A DNA stretch of 64,000 bases. Origin: an uncultured Streptomyces sp. (GTDB taxonomy: Bacteria; Actinomycetota; Actinomycetes; Streptomycetales; Streptomycetaceae). A model generated the notes under the pieces. It was not told the origin of the DNA. It did no database searches and saw nothing but the letters and a program-made list of their open reading frames with translations. Positions within the stretch are counted from its first letter, which is position 1. Each line of letters begins with the position of its first letter. A program made the position numbers and the translations under genes. This document shows positions 25,705-34,035 of the stretch, in pieces. The stretch is from NCBI RefSeq assembly GCF_947488945.1, contig NZ_CANLBS010000005.1:124001-188000 (forward strand), in the 5' to 3' direction.

Positions 25705-26751
25705 TCAGTCTGCGGCCGGCCCGGCTCCCGCTGCCCCGGGGCCGGGCCGGTAGAGGGCCGCCAGGGCCCCGGCCCGCTCACGGAAGCGGGCGCGCAGGCC
25801 GGCCGGCGCCAGCACCTCGGCATCCGCGCCGAGCCGGGCCAGTTGGTCGAAGGCGACGTCCTCGGATTCCGCCGGCAGGTCGAGGGTGACCAGGCCCGCG
25901 GCGTCCGGGGCGCCCGCGGAGGCGAGGGCGTCGGCCACGGCGGCCCCGTCCACGACGGCGGGCAGCCGCCACAACCCCCGGTCGGTGAGCCGGACCGTGA
26001 CGGTGGTGCGCAGCAGGGTGCGGGCGAAGGCGGCCGACCGGGCGTCCCAGTGCGCGGCCAGCTCGAAGTCCGGGTCGCGGACGAACGGTTCCTCCGCCCC
26101 GGGGGCCGGGCCGAGCGCGGTCACCCGGTCGACCCGGTAGGTACGCCAGCCGCCGTCCTCCCGTTCCTCGGGGACGCGGGCCACGGCGTACCACGTGCCG
26201 GCCTTCAGCACGAGCCCGTACGGTTCCACCACCCGCACGACGGTCGACGGAGGTCCGCCGTCCCGGCCCGGTCGCGTGTACGACAGGGCGACGGTCCGGT
26301 CCGCCCACACCGCGCGGGCCAGTTCCGGCAGCAGAGCCGGGGCGGAGGGCTCGCGGAACCAGGCCGGGGCGTCGAGGTGGAAGCGGCGGACCGAGGACTC
26401 GGCGGCCCGGCGCACCGACGGGAGCAGCGTCGCGGTCAGTTTCAGCCGGGCGGTCCGCGCCGCGTCCGACAGTCCCAGGTCCCGCAGAGCCGAGGGCAGG
26501 CCGGACAGGAAGAGCGTCTCCGCCTCGCCCGGCCGGAGGGTGGTGAGCCGGGTCCGGTAGCCCGCGGCCAGGGAGTACCCGCCCGCCCGGCCCCGTGCCG
26601 AGCGGACGGGGACGCCCGCCTCCTGCAGCGCCTGGGCGTCGCGGATCACGGTCCGCTCGGAGATCTCCAGCTCGCGGGCGAGTGCGGCCGCGGTCAGGCC
26701 GGGGTTCGACTGGATCAGGAGAGCCATACGGATCAGGCGGGCGGCACGCAT
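25705..26751 (-). CDS. WYL-domain HTH transcriptional regulator (YafY-type)
   Basis: 348 residues. An N-terminal HTH_11 winged helix (AAALARELEISERTVIRDAQ, about residues 21-40) with the wing RGRAGGYSL, and a C-terminal WYL domain from about 140 to 235 containing TVALSYTRPG and GLVLKAGTWYAVARV, then a WCX extension to the end. WYL regulators sense nucleic-acid or nucleotide ligands, and many act on stress or detoxification genes. The start ATG is directly behind a G-run. The CsbD gene is divergent, 135 bases away, and the SDR gene is convergent, leaving either as a candidate target. Confidence 0.88.
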   Translation of the reverse strand: MRAARLIRMALLIQSNPGLTAAALARELEISERTVIRDAQALQEAGVPVRSARGRAGGYSLAAGYRTRLTTLRPGEAETLFLSGLPSALRDLGLSDAARTARLKLTATLLPSVRRAAESSVRRFHLDAPAWFREPSAPALLPELARAVWADRTVALSYTRPGRDGGPPSTVVRVVEPYGLVLKAGTWYAVARVPEEREDGGWRTYRVDRVTALGPAPGAEEPFVRDPDFELAAHWDARSAAFARTLLRTTVTVRLTDRGLWRLPAVVDGAAVADALASAGAPDAAGLVTLDLPAESEDVAFDQLARLGADAEVLAPAGLRARFRERAGALAALYRPGPGAAGAGPAAD

Positions 26752-26816
26752 CCCCCCAGGATGGCGCAGCCGCCGGACGGACGCGGGCCCGGTGGCCGGG
26801 ATATCCGGAATCCGAT

Positions 26817-26840
26817 GTTTCGGCCTTCGGTTCCGGGACA
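26817..26840 (+). promoter_or_regulatory. Sigma-B-like promoter before csbD
   Basis: GTTT (26817-26820), 14 bases, then GGGACA (26835-26840): an approximate match to the streptomycete SigB-type consensus GnnT-N14-16-GGGtay, 46 bases upstream of the CsbD start. The -10 half deviates at one or two positions. Confidence 0.35.
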
Positions 26841-26886
26841 GGCGGTGGTGTGTCCGCATGGTCGACCAAGACGGGATGTGAGCATC

Positions 26887-27060
26887 GTGGCAGCCAACGA
26901 GAAGTCCGAAGCCAAGACCGAGCAGGCCAAGGGCAAGATCAAGGAAGTCGCCGGCCGGACCGTCGGCAACGAGCGGTTGACCGCCGAGGGCCGGGCCGAG
27001 CAGGCCCAGGGCGACGCCCGCCAGGCCAAGGAGAAGGTCAAGGACACGTTCAAGCACTGA
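26887..27060 (+). CDS. CsbD-family general-stress protein
   Basis: 57 residues from GTG 26887, chosen because GGGA lies about 10 bases upstream; a GTG at 26878 is too close to that site. The sequence is almost entirely the CsbD pattern: KTEQAKGKIKEVAGRTVGNE, then EGRAEQAQGDARQAKEKVKD. CsbD is a small, highly charged helical protein of unknown biochemical role and a classic sigma-B target in Bacillus. A SigB-like promoter sits just upstream and a terminator just downstream, so it is a single-gene unit. Confidence 0.92.
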   Translation: MAANEKSEAKTEQAKGKIKEVAGRTVGNERLTAEGRAEQAQGDARQAKEKVKDTFKH

Positions 27061-27080
27061 ACCGTCCGCAGTACGTACCC

Positions 27081-27125
27081 CGAGGGGCCCGCGCACCGGC
27101 CACGTCCGGTCCGCCGGGCCCTTCG
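27081..27125 (+). terminator. Terminator after csbD
   Basis: An 11-bp stem (CGAGGGGCCCG with CGGGCCCTTCG, one G-T pair) beginning 21 bases after the stop; the loop contains a smaller internal hairpin. Confidence 0.55.
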
Positions 27126-27244
27126 GGCGTCCCCGGCCGGGGGGACCGCGGGCCCGTCCCGGCGCGGTGGGCGCCGGGAGGCGGCGGGTGTGCCCGGCGG
27201 TGATAGTGAAATGGCCGCTCGGGCGGCTGAGCGAAAGGCACCTC

Positions 27245-28297
27245 ATGTCCGACACCACAGTGGCCGGGGTCCGCCAGGGCCCCGGCGCCGGCGGAGAAGG
27301 TATCGACCCCGCGTCCGGGACCGGCCCCGCGGCGGTCCGCGCCGACGCCGCGGCGGGGTTCGCCGCCGTCGTCGAACGGATCGACGCGGGTGAACTCCGC
27401 TTCCCCCTCCCCGGGGCCGGCTCCACCGCCGCCCGGTTCGACGCCCTGAGCCGCGTCGCCGAACAGGACGTCTGCGTCGCGCGGCTGGTGGAGGGCCACG
27501 TGGACGCGGTCGCCATCCTCGCCGAACTGGACGGTCCCCCGCCCGCCCCCGGCAGCCGCTGGGGCGTGTGGGCCGCGGAGCCGCCCGGCGAGGGGCTGAC
27601 CTTCGCCCGGTCCGGCGGCTCCTGGTCGGTGACCGGGCTCAAGCGCTACTGCTCCGGCGCGCACAGCTGCACCCACGCCCTGGTCACCGCCGAGGCCGAA
27701 GGGGAGCGCCGGCTGTTCGCCGTGGCCGTGGACGGCCCGTCCGTCACCCCGGTGGCGGGGACCTGGCAGGCGGTCGGCATGGCCGGCAGCGACACCCCCG
27801 ACGTCCGGTTCCGCGCCACCCCGGCCGTCCCGGTCGGCGCACCCGGCGCGTACGTGCACCGGCCCGGCTTCGAGCACGGCGGGGTCGGTGTCGCCGCGTG
27901 CTGGTACGGCGGGGCGGTGGGCGTGGCGCGTGCCCTTCGCGCGGCGGCGGCACGTCGCCCGGAACCGCACACCGACGCCCATCTGGGCAGCGTCGACATG
28001 CTGCTGCACGCCGCGTCGGCGGTGCTGACGGAGGCGGCCGGGGAGATCGACCGGGATCCGCTCGACAAGGAGGAGGGGGCCCGGCTGCGCGCGATGCGCG
28101 TCCGGGCGTTCGTGGAACACGTCTGCGACGAGGTCCTGCGGCACGTGGGCCGGGCCACCGGGGCCGGGCCGCTCTGCCACGACCCGCGTCACGCCCGCGC
28201 CGCCGCCGACCTCGCGGTCTACGTCCGGCAGCACCACGCCGAACGCGACCTGGCCGCGCTCGGCGCCGCGGTCGCCCGGCCCGGGGAGGACGCGTGA
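27245..28297 (+). CDS. Acyl-CoA dehydrogenase-like flavoprotein
   Basis: 350 residues, ATG with an AAAGG ribosome site. The central part has the acyl-CoA dehydrogenase beta-domain pattern (WSVTGLKRYCSGAHSCTHALV, then GMAGSDTPDVRF), and the C-terminal half is the helical bundle. No catalytic Glu is obvious in the usual place, and it is shorter than true acyl-CoA dehydrogenases, so it may be a flavin oxygenase or N-oxygenase-like member. It is the first gene of a tightly overlapping four-gene unit (GTGA overlap with the next gene) with a deacetylase, a methyltransferase and a glycosyltransferase, which points to a small-molecule or glycoconjugate pathway. Confidence 0.78.
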   Translation: MSDTTVAGVRQGPGAGGEGIDPASGTGPAAVRADAAAGFAAVVERIDAGELRFPLPGAGSTAARFDALSRVAEQDVCVARLVEGHVDAVAILAELDGPPPAPGSRWGVWAAEPPGEGLTFARSGGSWSVTGLKRYCSGAHSCTHALVTAEAEGERRLFAVAVDGPSVTPVAGTWQAVGMAGSDTPDVRFRATPAVPVGAPGAYVHRPGFEHGGVGVAACWYGGAVGVARALRAAAARRPEPHTDAHLGSVDMLLHAASAVLTEAAGEIDRDPLDKEEGARLRAMRVRAFVEHVCDEVLRHVGRATGAGPLCHDPRHARAAADLAVYVRQHHAERDLAALGAAVARPGEDA

Positions 28298-29049
28298 CCC
28301 GGCCCGCGCCCACCGACCCGATCCGGGCGGAGAACACCGACGAGGCGCACTGGCGGGCCTGGCGGAGCTGGGACGCCCTGCCGGCGCTGGATCTGCCGGC
28401 CGACGGGCACGTCGTCGTGGTGGCGGCCCATCCCGACGACGAGGTGCTGGGGTTCGGCGGCACGATGGCGCTGCTCGCCGCGGCGGGGGTGCGCGTCACG
28501 GTGGTGGCGCTGACCGACGGCGAGGGCTCGCACCCGCGCAGCCGGGTGGTGACCCCGGCCGGACTCGCCGGGATACGGGCCGAGGAGACCCGCACCGCGC
28601 TCGGCCGGCTGGGCGCAGGCGGGGCCCGGGTGGTGCGGCTGGGTCTGCCGGACACCGGGGTCGCGGACCACGAGGAGGAGGCGGTGCGCCGGCTGGTGCC
28701 GCTGCTCGCGGACGCCCGGCTGGTGGCCGCGCCCTGGACCGGGGACGTGCACGCCGACCACGAGGCCGCCGGTCGCGCGGCGACGGAGGCCGCCAGGATC
28801 GCCGGAGTGGAGCGCGTGCTCTACCCGGTGTGGATGTGGCACTGGGCCCGGCCCGCCGACCCGCGGGTGCCGTGGGAGAGCGCGGCGCGGATCGCGCTGA
28901 CCCCGGAGGCCGCCCGGCGCAAGAGGGAGGCGATCGACTGCTTCGTCAGCCAGATCCACCCGCTGGGCCCCGCCCCCGAGGACGCGGCGATCCTGCGGCC
29001 GGACGAGATCGCCCACCATCTGCGCGGCGTGGAGGTGGTGTTCCGGTGA
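28294..29049 (+). CDS. PIG-L family de-N-acetylase
   Basis: 251 residues, GTG start overlapping the previous stop by 4 bases. The metal and catalytic motif AAHPDDEVLGFGG lies near the N-terminus (about 44-56), and the second metal site VHADHEAAGRAA near 152-163. PIG-L/LmbE enzymes use zinc to remove N-acetyl groups from amino sugars, as in MshB (mycothiol) and GlcNAc-PI deacetylase. Because it is not beside mycothiol genes and is coupled to a methyltransferase and glycosyltransferase, an N-deacetylated sugar conjugate is the likely substrate. Confidence 0.92.
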   Translation: MTRPAPTDPIRAENTDEAHWRAWRSWDALPALDLPADGHVVVVAAHPDDEVLGFGGTMALLAAAGVRVTVVALTDGEGSHPRSRVVTPAGLAGIRAEETRTALGRLGAGGARVVRLGLPDTGVADHEEEAVRRLVPLLADARLVAAPWTGDVHADHEAAGRAATEAARIAGVERVLYPVWMWHWARPADPRVPWESAARIALTPEAARRKREAIDCFVSQIHPLGPAPEDAAILRPDEIAHHLRGVEVVFR

Positions 29050-29663
29050 GCACCCCCGCGTCGTACTTCGACGACATGTACCGGGGGTCACGGGACCCCT
29101 GGCACCTGGCGGAGCGGTGGTACGAGCGGCGCAAGTACGGTCTGACCGTCGCGTCGCTGCCCCGCGAACGGTACCGCCGCGCCTTCGAACCGGCCTGCTC
29201 GGTCGGCGAGTTGACGTCCATGCTGGCGCCCCGCTGCGACGCGCTGCTGGCCTGCGACCGGGTGGATTCGGCGGTGGAGACCGCCTCGGCGCGGGTCCGC
29301 GACCAGCCGCACGTGCGGGTGCGGAAGCTGGTGCTGCCCGACGAGTGGCCGGACGGCTCCTTCGACCTCGTCGTGCTCTCCGAACTCCTCTACTACTTCG
29401 GCACGGAGCAGCTCTACCGGCTGCTGGAGCGGGCGGTCGCCGCACTGGAGCCCGGCGGCACGCTGGTCACCGTGCACTGGAACCACCCGGTGCCCGAACA
29501 CCTGCGGACCGGTGACGAACTGGCCGGTGTGCTGGGGCGCCTGCCCGGTCTGGCGCTCGCCGTCGACCACCGCGAGGAGGACTTCGCCCTCCAGGTCTTC
29601 GTCCGCCTCGGCGCGGACGGCGCACCGGCGCCCTCCCCCGCCCGCGCGGAGGGACTGGCGTGA
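29046..29663 (+). CDS. NodS-like SAM-dependent methyltransferase
   Basis: 205 residues, GTG start with a 4-base overlap. It opens with SYFDDMYRGSRDPWHLAERW, typical of NodS-type methyltransferases, followed by the SAM motif FEPACSVGELTSML and a FDLVVLSELLYYF motif IV region. NodS N-methylates deacetylated chitooligosaccharides in rhizobia. Here it directly follows a deacetylase gene, so N-methylation of the freed amine is a reasonable inference. The last 15 residues are a Pro/Ala tail. Confidence 0.88.
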   Translation: MSTPASYFDDMYRGSRDPWHLAERWYERRKYGLTVASLPRERYRRAFEPACSVGELTSMLAPRCDALLACDRVDSAVETASARVRDQPHVRVRKLVLPDEWPDGSFDLVVLSELLYYFGTEQLYRLLERAVAALEPGGTLVTVHWNHPVPEHLRTGDELAGVLGRLPGLALAVDHREEDFALQVFVRLGADGAPAPSPARAEGLA

Positions 29664-30409
29664 GGATACGAGGCATGGCCGTGGTGGTGCCCGCCCACGA
29701 CGAGCAGGCGTCGGTGGGCCGTGCGGTCGAGGCGGTACGGCTCGCCGCCGGGCATCCGTCGCTCGCGGGCGTGGAGGTGCGCACGGTCGTCGTCGCGGAC
29801 TGGTGCTCGGACGCGACCGCGCGGGTTGCCGAGCGGGCCGGAGCGCGCGTCGTCACGGGCCGTTTCCGCAACGCGGGACGGGCCCGTGCCCACGGGGTCG
29901 ACGTCGCGCTGCGGGAACTGGGCGCCGACGGGACCGGCACCGGGGACGATGGTCTGTGGATCGCGTCCACCGATGCGGACAGCACGGTGGAGCCGGACTG
30001 GCTGGCGCGGCAGGCGGCCCGCGCCCGGCAGGGCTGGGAGGCGTTCGTGGGGACGGTCGAGGTGGACCACTGGCCGCCGCACCGCGCCCGGCTGGCGGCT
30101 CTGCACCTGAGTCGGTACGAGGCGTCCAGGCCGGCGACCGGCGTGGAGTGGCGCCATCCGCACGTGCACGGAGCCAACCTGGGGGTGGCCGCGGACGCGT
30201 ACCGGCACGTGGGCGGTTTCCCGCCGCTGCCGGTGGGTGAGGACCACGCCCTCGTGGGGGCGCTGGAATCGGCCGGGCACCGGGTGCTGCGCACGGCGGA
30301 GTGTCCGGTGCTGACGTCGGGCCGGCTGCGGGCGCGGGCGGCGGGCGGGTTTGGGGACCACCTGGCCCGGCTGGCCTCCGAGTGCAGCGGCCCGGCGCCG
30401 GCCGTGTGA
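29660..30409 (+). CDS. Family 2 glycosyltransferase
   Basis: 249 residues, GTG start overlapping the methyltransferase stop. GT-A fold: VVVPAHDEQASVGRAV at the N-terminus, VVADWCSDATA, the metal and nucleotide-sugar motif STDADSTVEPDW (DxD type) and a GANLGVAADAYRHVGGFPP acceptor loop with GEDHALVGAL. No membrane helices, so it acts in the cytoplasm on a soluble or peripheral acceptor. It ends the four-gene overlapping unit. Confidence 0.9.
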   Translation: MRIRGMAVVVPAHDEQASVGRAVEAVRLAAGHPSLAGVEVRTVVVADWCSDATARVAERAGARVVTGRFRNAGRARAHGVDVALRELGADGTGTGDDGLWIASTDADSTVEPDWLARQAARARQGWEAFVGTVEVDHWPPHRARLAALHLSRYEASRPATGVEWRHPHVHGANLGVAADAYRHVGGFPPLPVGEDHALVGALESAGHRVLRTAECPVLTSGRLRARAAGGFGDHLARLASECSGPAPAV

Positions 30410-30574
30410 CGGACGGCCGGGTCGCGCCGGGCGGCTCCGGAGCCACGCCGCTTGCGCCATCCGCCGCACACCCCGGTTCCTCATCGGGTGGGCGTCGGGG
30501 TCCGGCGGGTGTCATCGGCGAAACAGGGGGAAACCGGATTGCGACAGACAACCGCACCATCAGGCAGGAGCACC

Positions 30575-31228
30575 ATGTCGCCCCTCGACTCGACCCCGCG
30601 CTACACCGTCCCCGGCCTCAGCGAGAAGGAGGGCGGCCAGGTCATCGACCTGCTGAGGCTGAGGCTGCACGCGCTCAACGACCTCGCGCTGACGCTCAAG
30701 CACATTCACTGGAACGTGGTGGGCCCGCACTTCATCGCGGTGCACGAGATGCTCGACCCGCAGACCGCGGCCGTGCGCGAGATGGCCGACGCGGCGGCCG
30801 AGCGCATCTCGGCGCTCGGCGGCGAGCCGCAGGGCACGCCGGGCGTCCTGGTGGCCGAGCGCACCTGGGACGACTACTCGATCGGCCGCGCCGACGCCCT
30901 CGCCCACCTCGGCGCGCTCGACCAGGTGTACACGGGGATCATCGAGGACCACCGCAAGGCGACGGAGGAGGTCGGCGAGATCGACCCCGTCACCGAGGAC
31001 CTGCTCATCGAGCACCTGCGGGGACTGGAGCAGTTCCAGTGGTTCGTCCGGGCCCACCTGGAGACCAGCTCGGGCACGCTGACCACGGAGGGATCGACCA
31101 CCGAGCAGGGTGCCGCCGCCGCCGCGAAGAAGACCGCGAAGGCCGCTCCGCCCGCCAAGAAGACCGCCGCGAAGAAGGCGGCCAAGGCGGCGCCGCGCAA
31201 GAACGCGGCGCCCCGGCGCGGTCGCTGA
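30575..31228 (+). CDS. dps: Dps-family DNA-binding ferritin with histone-like tail
   Basis: 217 residues, ATG with GGCAGGAG 4 bases upstream. Dps core about 20-165 with ferroxidase-site residues in HIHWNVVGPHFIAVHEMLD and DAAAERISALGG. It stores iron as a mineral and protects DNA from peroxide. After residue 170 comes a Lys/Ala-rich tail ([19 protein letters not shown]), similar to histone H1, expected to bind and condense DNA. It is monocistronic: a strong terminator follows and the neighbour is convergent. Confidence 0.93.
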   Translation: MSPLDSTPRYTVPGLSEKEGGQVIDLLRLRLHALNDLALTLKHIHWNVVGPHFIAVHEMLDPQTAAVREMADAAAERISALGGEPQGTPGVLVAERTWDDYSIGRADALAHLGALDQVYTGIIEDHRKATEEVGEIDPVTEDLLIEHLRGLEQFQWFVRAHLETSSGTLTTEGSTTEQGAAAAAKKTAKAAPPAKKTAAKKAAKAAPRKNAAPRRGR

Positions 31229-31240
31229 CCGTCCCGCTCC

Positions 31241-31283
31241 GCCGCAGGGCCTCCCCGGAACACGTCCGGGGAGGCCCTGCGGC
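31241..31283. terminator. Strong bidirectional terminator between dps and the MFS gene
   Basis: A perfect 19-bp stem with a 5-base loop (arms 31241-31259 and 31265-31283), 12 bases after the dps stop and 13 bases beyond the stop of the convergent MFS gene. Confidence 0.75.
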
Positions 31284-31296
31284 GTGCGGGGCGTGT

Positions 31297-33015
31297 TCAG
31301 CCGGGCCGGTCGCGGCCGTCCGGGACCCCGGGTCCCGGTGGCTCGCGGCGGGGACCGGCCGGCCGGTCGGCGGCCCGCTCCGCGACGGTGGTTCCGTCGG
31401 CGTGTGCCGGGCGTGCCGGGCCCCCGGCCGGCGCCGGGTCGTCGGGGGCGGCGGCCGGGGCCGGTGTTCCGACGCCGCCGCCCTTCAGCCGCTCCAGGTC
31501 CGAGGCGCGCACCTGGATGACGAAGAGGGCGATCACCGCGGCGAGCACGGCGAGGATCGCGGCCACGACGAAGGCCTGCGAGACGCCCGCCGCCAGGACC
31601 TCGTCGCCCCAGCGGCCGGGCAGTTCCCCGGTGCTGCGGAACTCGGCGCGTTGCGCCGGGGTGGCCGTCCGCAGGAAGTCCGGCACCTGGTCGGCGGCCT
31701 CGTTGCGGCTGGCGGTGCCGAAGACGGTCACCAGGATCGACAGTCCGAGCGAACCGCCCACCTGCTGGGTGGCGTTGAGGACACCGGACGCGGCGCCCGC
31801 CTCCCTGGGCCGGACCCCGGAGACCGCCATCAGTGTCAGAGACACGAACTGCATGCCCATGCCGAGGCCGAAGACGAGCATCGGCCCCAGGATGCTTCCC
31901 AGGTAGGAGCTGTCCACGTCGGTCAGGGTGAGCCAGCCGAGCCCCGCGGCGGCCAGCAGGGAGCCGGTCACCATGAAGGGTTTCGGGCCGAACCGGGGCA
32001 GCAGTTGGGAGGCGATGCCCGCACCGACCGCGATGATCGCGCTGACCGGCAGGAAGGCCAGTCCGGCCCGCAGCGGGCTGAAGCCCAGGATGTTCTGGAC
32101 GAACAGGGTCAGGAAGAAGAACATGCCGAACATGGCCGCCGCGAGGGCCAGCATCATGCCGTAGGTGCCGGCGCGGTTGCGGTCGCGGAACATCTTCAGC
32201 GGTGTGATGGGCTGTCTGGAGCGCTGCTCGACCAGGATGAACAGAGCCAGCAGGACCACGGCCGCCGCGAAGGAGCCGAGGGTCAGCGGGTCCGTCCAGC
32301 CGTCCTCGGATGCCCGGATGAAGCCGTAGACCAGCAGCACCATGCCGAGCGTGGAGGTGAGCGCTCCGGCGATGTCGAAATGGCCTGGATGGCGTTCGGA
32401 CTCCCTGATGAAGCGGGGCGTGGCCAGCGCGATGGCCAGCCCGATGGGGACGTTGACGAAGAGGATCCACCGCCAGTCCAGCCACTCCACGAGCAGGCCG
32501 CCGGCGAGCAGGCCGATGGCGCTGCCGCCCGCGGACACGGCGGCGAACACCCCGAACGCCCTGTTGCGTTCGGGCCCCTCGCGGAAGGTGGTGGTGATGA
32601 GCGACAGGGCGGTGGGCGAGGCGATGGCCCCGCCGACGCCCTGGAGGGCGCGTGCGGCGAGGAGTTGCCAGGATTCCTGCGAGAGGCCGCCGAGCAGCGA
32701 GGCGAAGACGAACAGCAGGACGCCGAACATGAAGACTCTGCGGCGTCCGAGGATGTCGCCCAGCCGGCCGCCGAGCAGCAGCAGCCCGCCGAAGGTCAGG
32801 GTGTAGGCGTTGACGACCCAGGACAGGTTCTCGGTCGAGAAGCCGAGCGACGTCTGGATGTGCGGCAGCGCGATGTTGACGATGGTGATGTCGAGGACCA
32901 CCATCAGCTGGCACGAGGCGATGACGAGCAGCGCGAGCGCTTTGCGCCGGCCGCTCTCGGGGGCGTCGGCGCGTTGCGCCGGTGTCACGGGGGAATGTGT
33001 CATCCGATGCGTCAT
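31297..33015 (-). CDS. DHA2-family (14-helix) MFS drug exporter
   Basis: 572 residues from ATG 33015; an in-frame ATG at 33003 is an alternative, as MTHR is almost repeated. About 14 membrane helices. Motif D1 LDITIVNIALPHIQ in helix 1, motif A GGRLGDILGRRRVF after helix 2, and antiporter motif C in GGSAIGLLAGGLL. DHA2 proteins export drugs or self-made antibiotics with proton exchange. The C-terminal 60 residues are a disordered Pro/Ala tail. No adjacent TetR/MarR repressor; the gene is divergent from the cupin/TOPRIM operon across a region with a long inverted repeat. Confidence 0.93.
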   Translation of the reverse strand: MTHRMTHSPVTPAQRADAPESGRRKALALLVIASCQLMVVLDITIVNIALPHIQTSLGFSTENLSWVVNAYTLTFGGLLLLGGRLGDILGRRRVFMFGVLLFVFASLLGGLSQESWQLLAARALQGVGGAIASPTALSLITTTFREGPERNRAFGVFAAVSAGGSAIGLLAGGLLVEWLDWRWILFVNVPIGLAIALATPRFIRESERHPGHFDIAGALTSTLGMVLLVYGFIRASEDGWTDPLTLGSFAAAVVLLALFILVEQRSRQPITPLKMFRDRNRAGTYGMMLALAAAMFGMFFFLTLFVQNILGFSPLRAGLAFLPVSAIIAVGAGIASQLLPRFGPKPFMVTGSLLAAAGLGWLTLTDVDSSYLGSILGPMLVFGLGMGMQFVSLTLMAVSGVRPREAGAASGVLNATQQVGGSLGLSILVTVFGTASRNEAADQVPDFLRTATPAQRAEFRSTGELPGRWGDEVLAAGVSQAFVVAAILAVLAAVIALFVIQVRASDLERLKGGGVGTPAPAAAPDDPAPAGGPARPAHADGTTVAERAADRPAGPRREPPGPGVPDGRDRPG

Positions 33016-33196
33016 CCGATGCTCACGTGGGGGCGCCGACAGCGTACGCGTCGGCCGTGCGTGCGGGACGGGACGTACTTTTTTGACCGTAGGCCCGAAC
33101 GGACGGGTCCGCCATTCGGCCCAGCGGGCGCGTGCGACCGGGCACGAGCGGTGGCCGCCACCCGGTGTTCGCCGCCGGTTTTCCGGGCGTCCGCCC

Positions 33197-33262
33197 CGGG
33201 CACTCCCCTTGTTGGCGGCCCGCGCCCTACCATGCGGGAGCCGCCGACAAGGGGAGTGCCCG
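33197..33262. repeat. Long inverted repeat in the MFS/cupin intergenic region
   Basis: Two 23-base arms, 33197-33219 and 33240-33262, complementary over their full length with one G-T wobble, around a 20-base loop that can itself form a 4-bp stem (33220-33223 with 33234-33237). It ends 32 bases before the cupin start, placing it in that gene's leader or promoter. It could be a terminator-like attenuator, an operator or a mobile-element remnant; which is not decidable from the sequence. Confidence 0.75.
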
Positions 33263-33294
33263 CCGCGCGGCAGGTCGGCACAGGGGGAGGCGCG

Positions 33295-34035
33295 ATGTCC
33301 GGGCATGCCTACGACGGTGTTCCGCGAGCGGTGCGCGGCACGTTGCCGCACGGGGTGGAGATCTACCACCTGCGTCCGGACGGCCGGGTGGTGGTCGGCG
33401 ACCGCCACCGGGAACACGAGCTGGGACCGGCCGGGGAGCTGCTGCGGTTCATCGACGACGGGCAGTTCGCGCACTACCTGGTGGGGGACGCGGCCACCTC
33501 GCCCGAACGCCCGTCGAACGCGACGGTGAAGCTGGGCGTGGTCCGGCCGCGCAGCGCGTTCACCCCGCACGCCCACGGCGGCGAGCACTTCGTGCTGAGT
33601 CTCGGGCACGCGGCGTGCGGTCTGTACGACGCCGAGCGCGGCACGACGGCCGAGGTGCCGCTGTCGCCGGGGATGCTCATCCGGATCCCCGAAATGATGC
33701 CGCACTCCTTCGCCAACCGGGGCGGGCTTCCGCTGACGATCCTGACCGCCAACACCGGATTCGGCATCGACCACGAGGACTACGCGATCACGGCGGCGGA
33801 CGCCCGACGGCGGGCCGGGGAGTCCGGCCCCGCCGAAGGCGCCGCCGAAGGCCCGGAAGGCCGGTCTCCGGTGGCCACCGCCGCCCCGCCCACCACCGAC
33901 TTCCTGACGCTGGCCGCCGCCCTGGAGTCCATCGAGGAGCGCCAGCGGACGGCCGGGATCGCCCGGACCACGGTCCGCGAACGGCTGGCGGCCCGGCTGC
34001 GCCGGGTGGCGACCGCGCTGGAGGCCCGGCCATGA
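33295..34035 (+). CDS. Cupin-domain protein, first gene of the TOPRIM-like operon
   Basis: 246 residues, ATG with a very good GGGGGAGG site. A single cupin fold about 80-160: FTPHAHGGEHFVLSLGH supplies His/Glu metal ligands of motif 1, and PGMLIRIPEMMPHSFANRG is motif 2. The N-terminal 75 residues (GVEIYHLRPDGRVVVGDRHR) and the C-terminal helical part (SIEERQRTAGIARTTVRERL) are not recognised. The stop overlaps the next start (ATGA), so it is coupled to the zinc-ribbon/TOPRIM genes. It may be a ligand-binding regulator or a dioxygenase-like enzyme. Confidence 0.8.
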   Translation: MSGHAYDGVPRAVRGTLPHGVEIYHLRPDGRVVVGDRHREHELGPAGELLRFIDDGQFAHYLVGDAATSPERPSNATVKLGVVRPRSAFTPHAHGGEHFVLSLGHAACGLYDAERGTTAEVPLSPGMLIRIPEMMPHSFANRGGLPLTILTANTGFGIDHEDYAITAADARRRAGESGPAEGAAEGPEGRSPVATAAPPTTDFLTLAAALESIEERQRTAGIARTTVRERLAARLRRVATALEARP

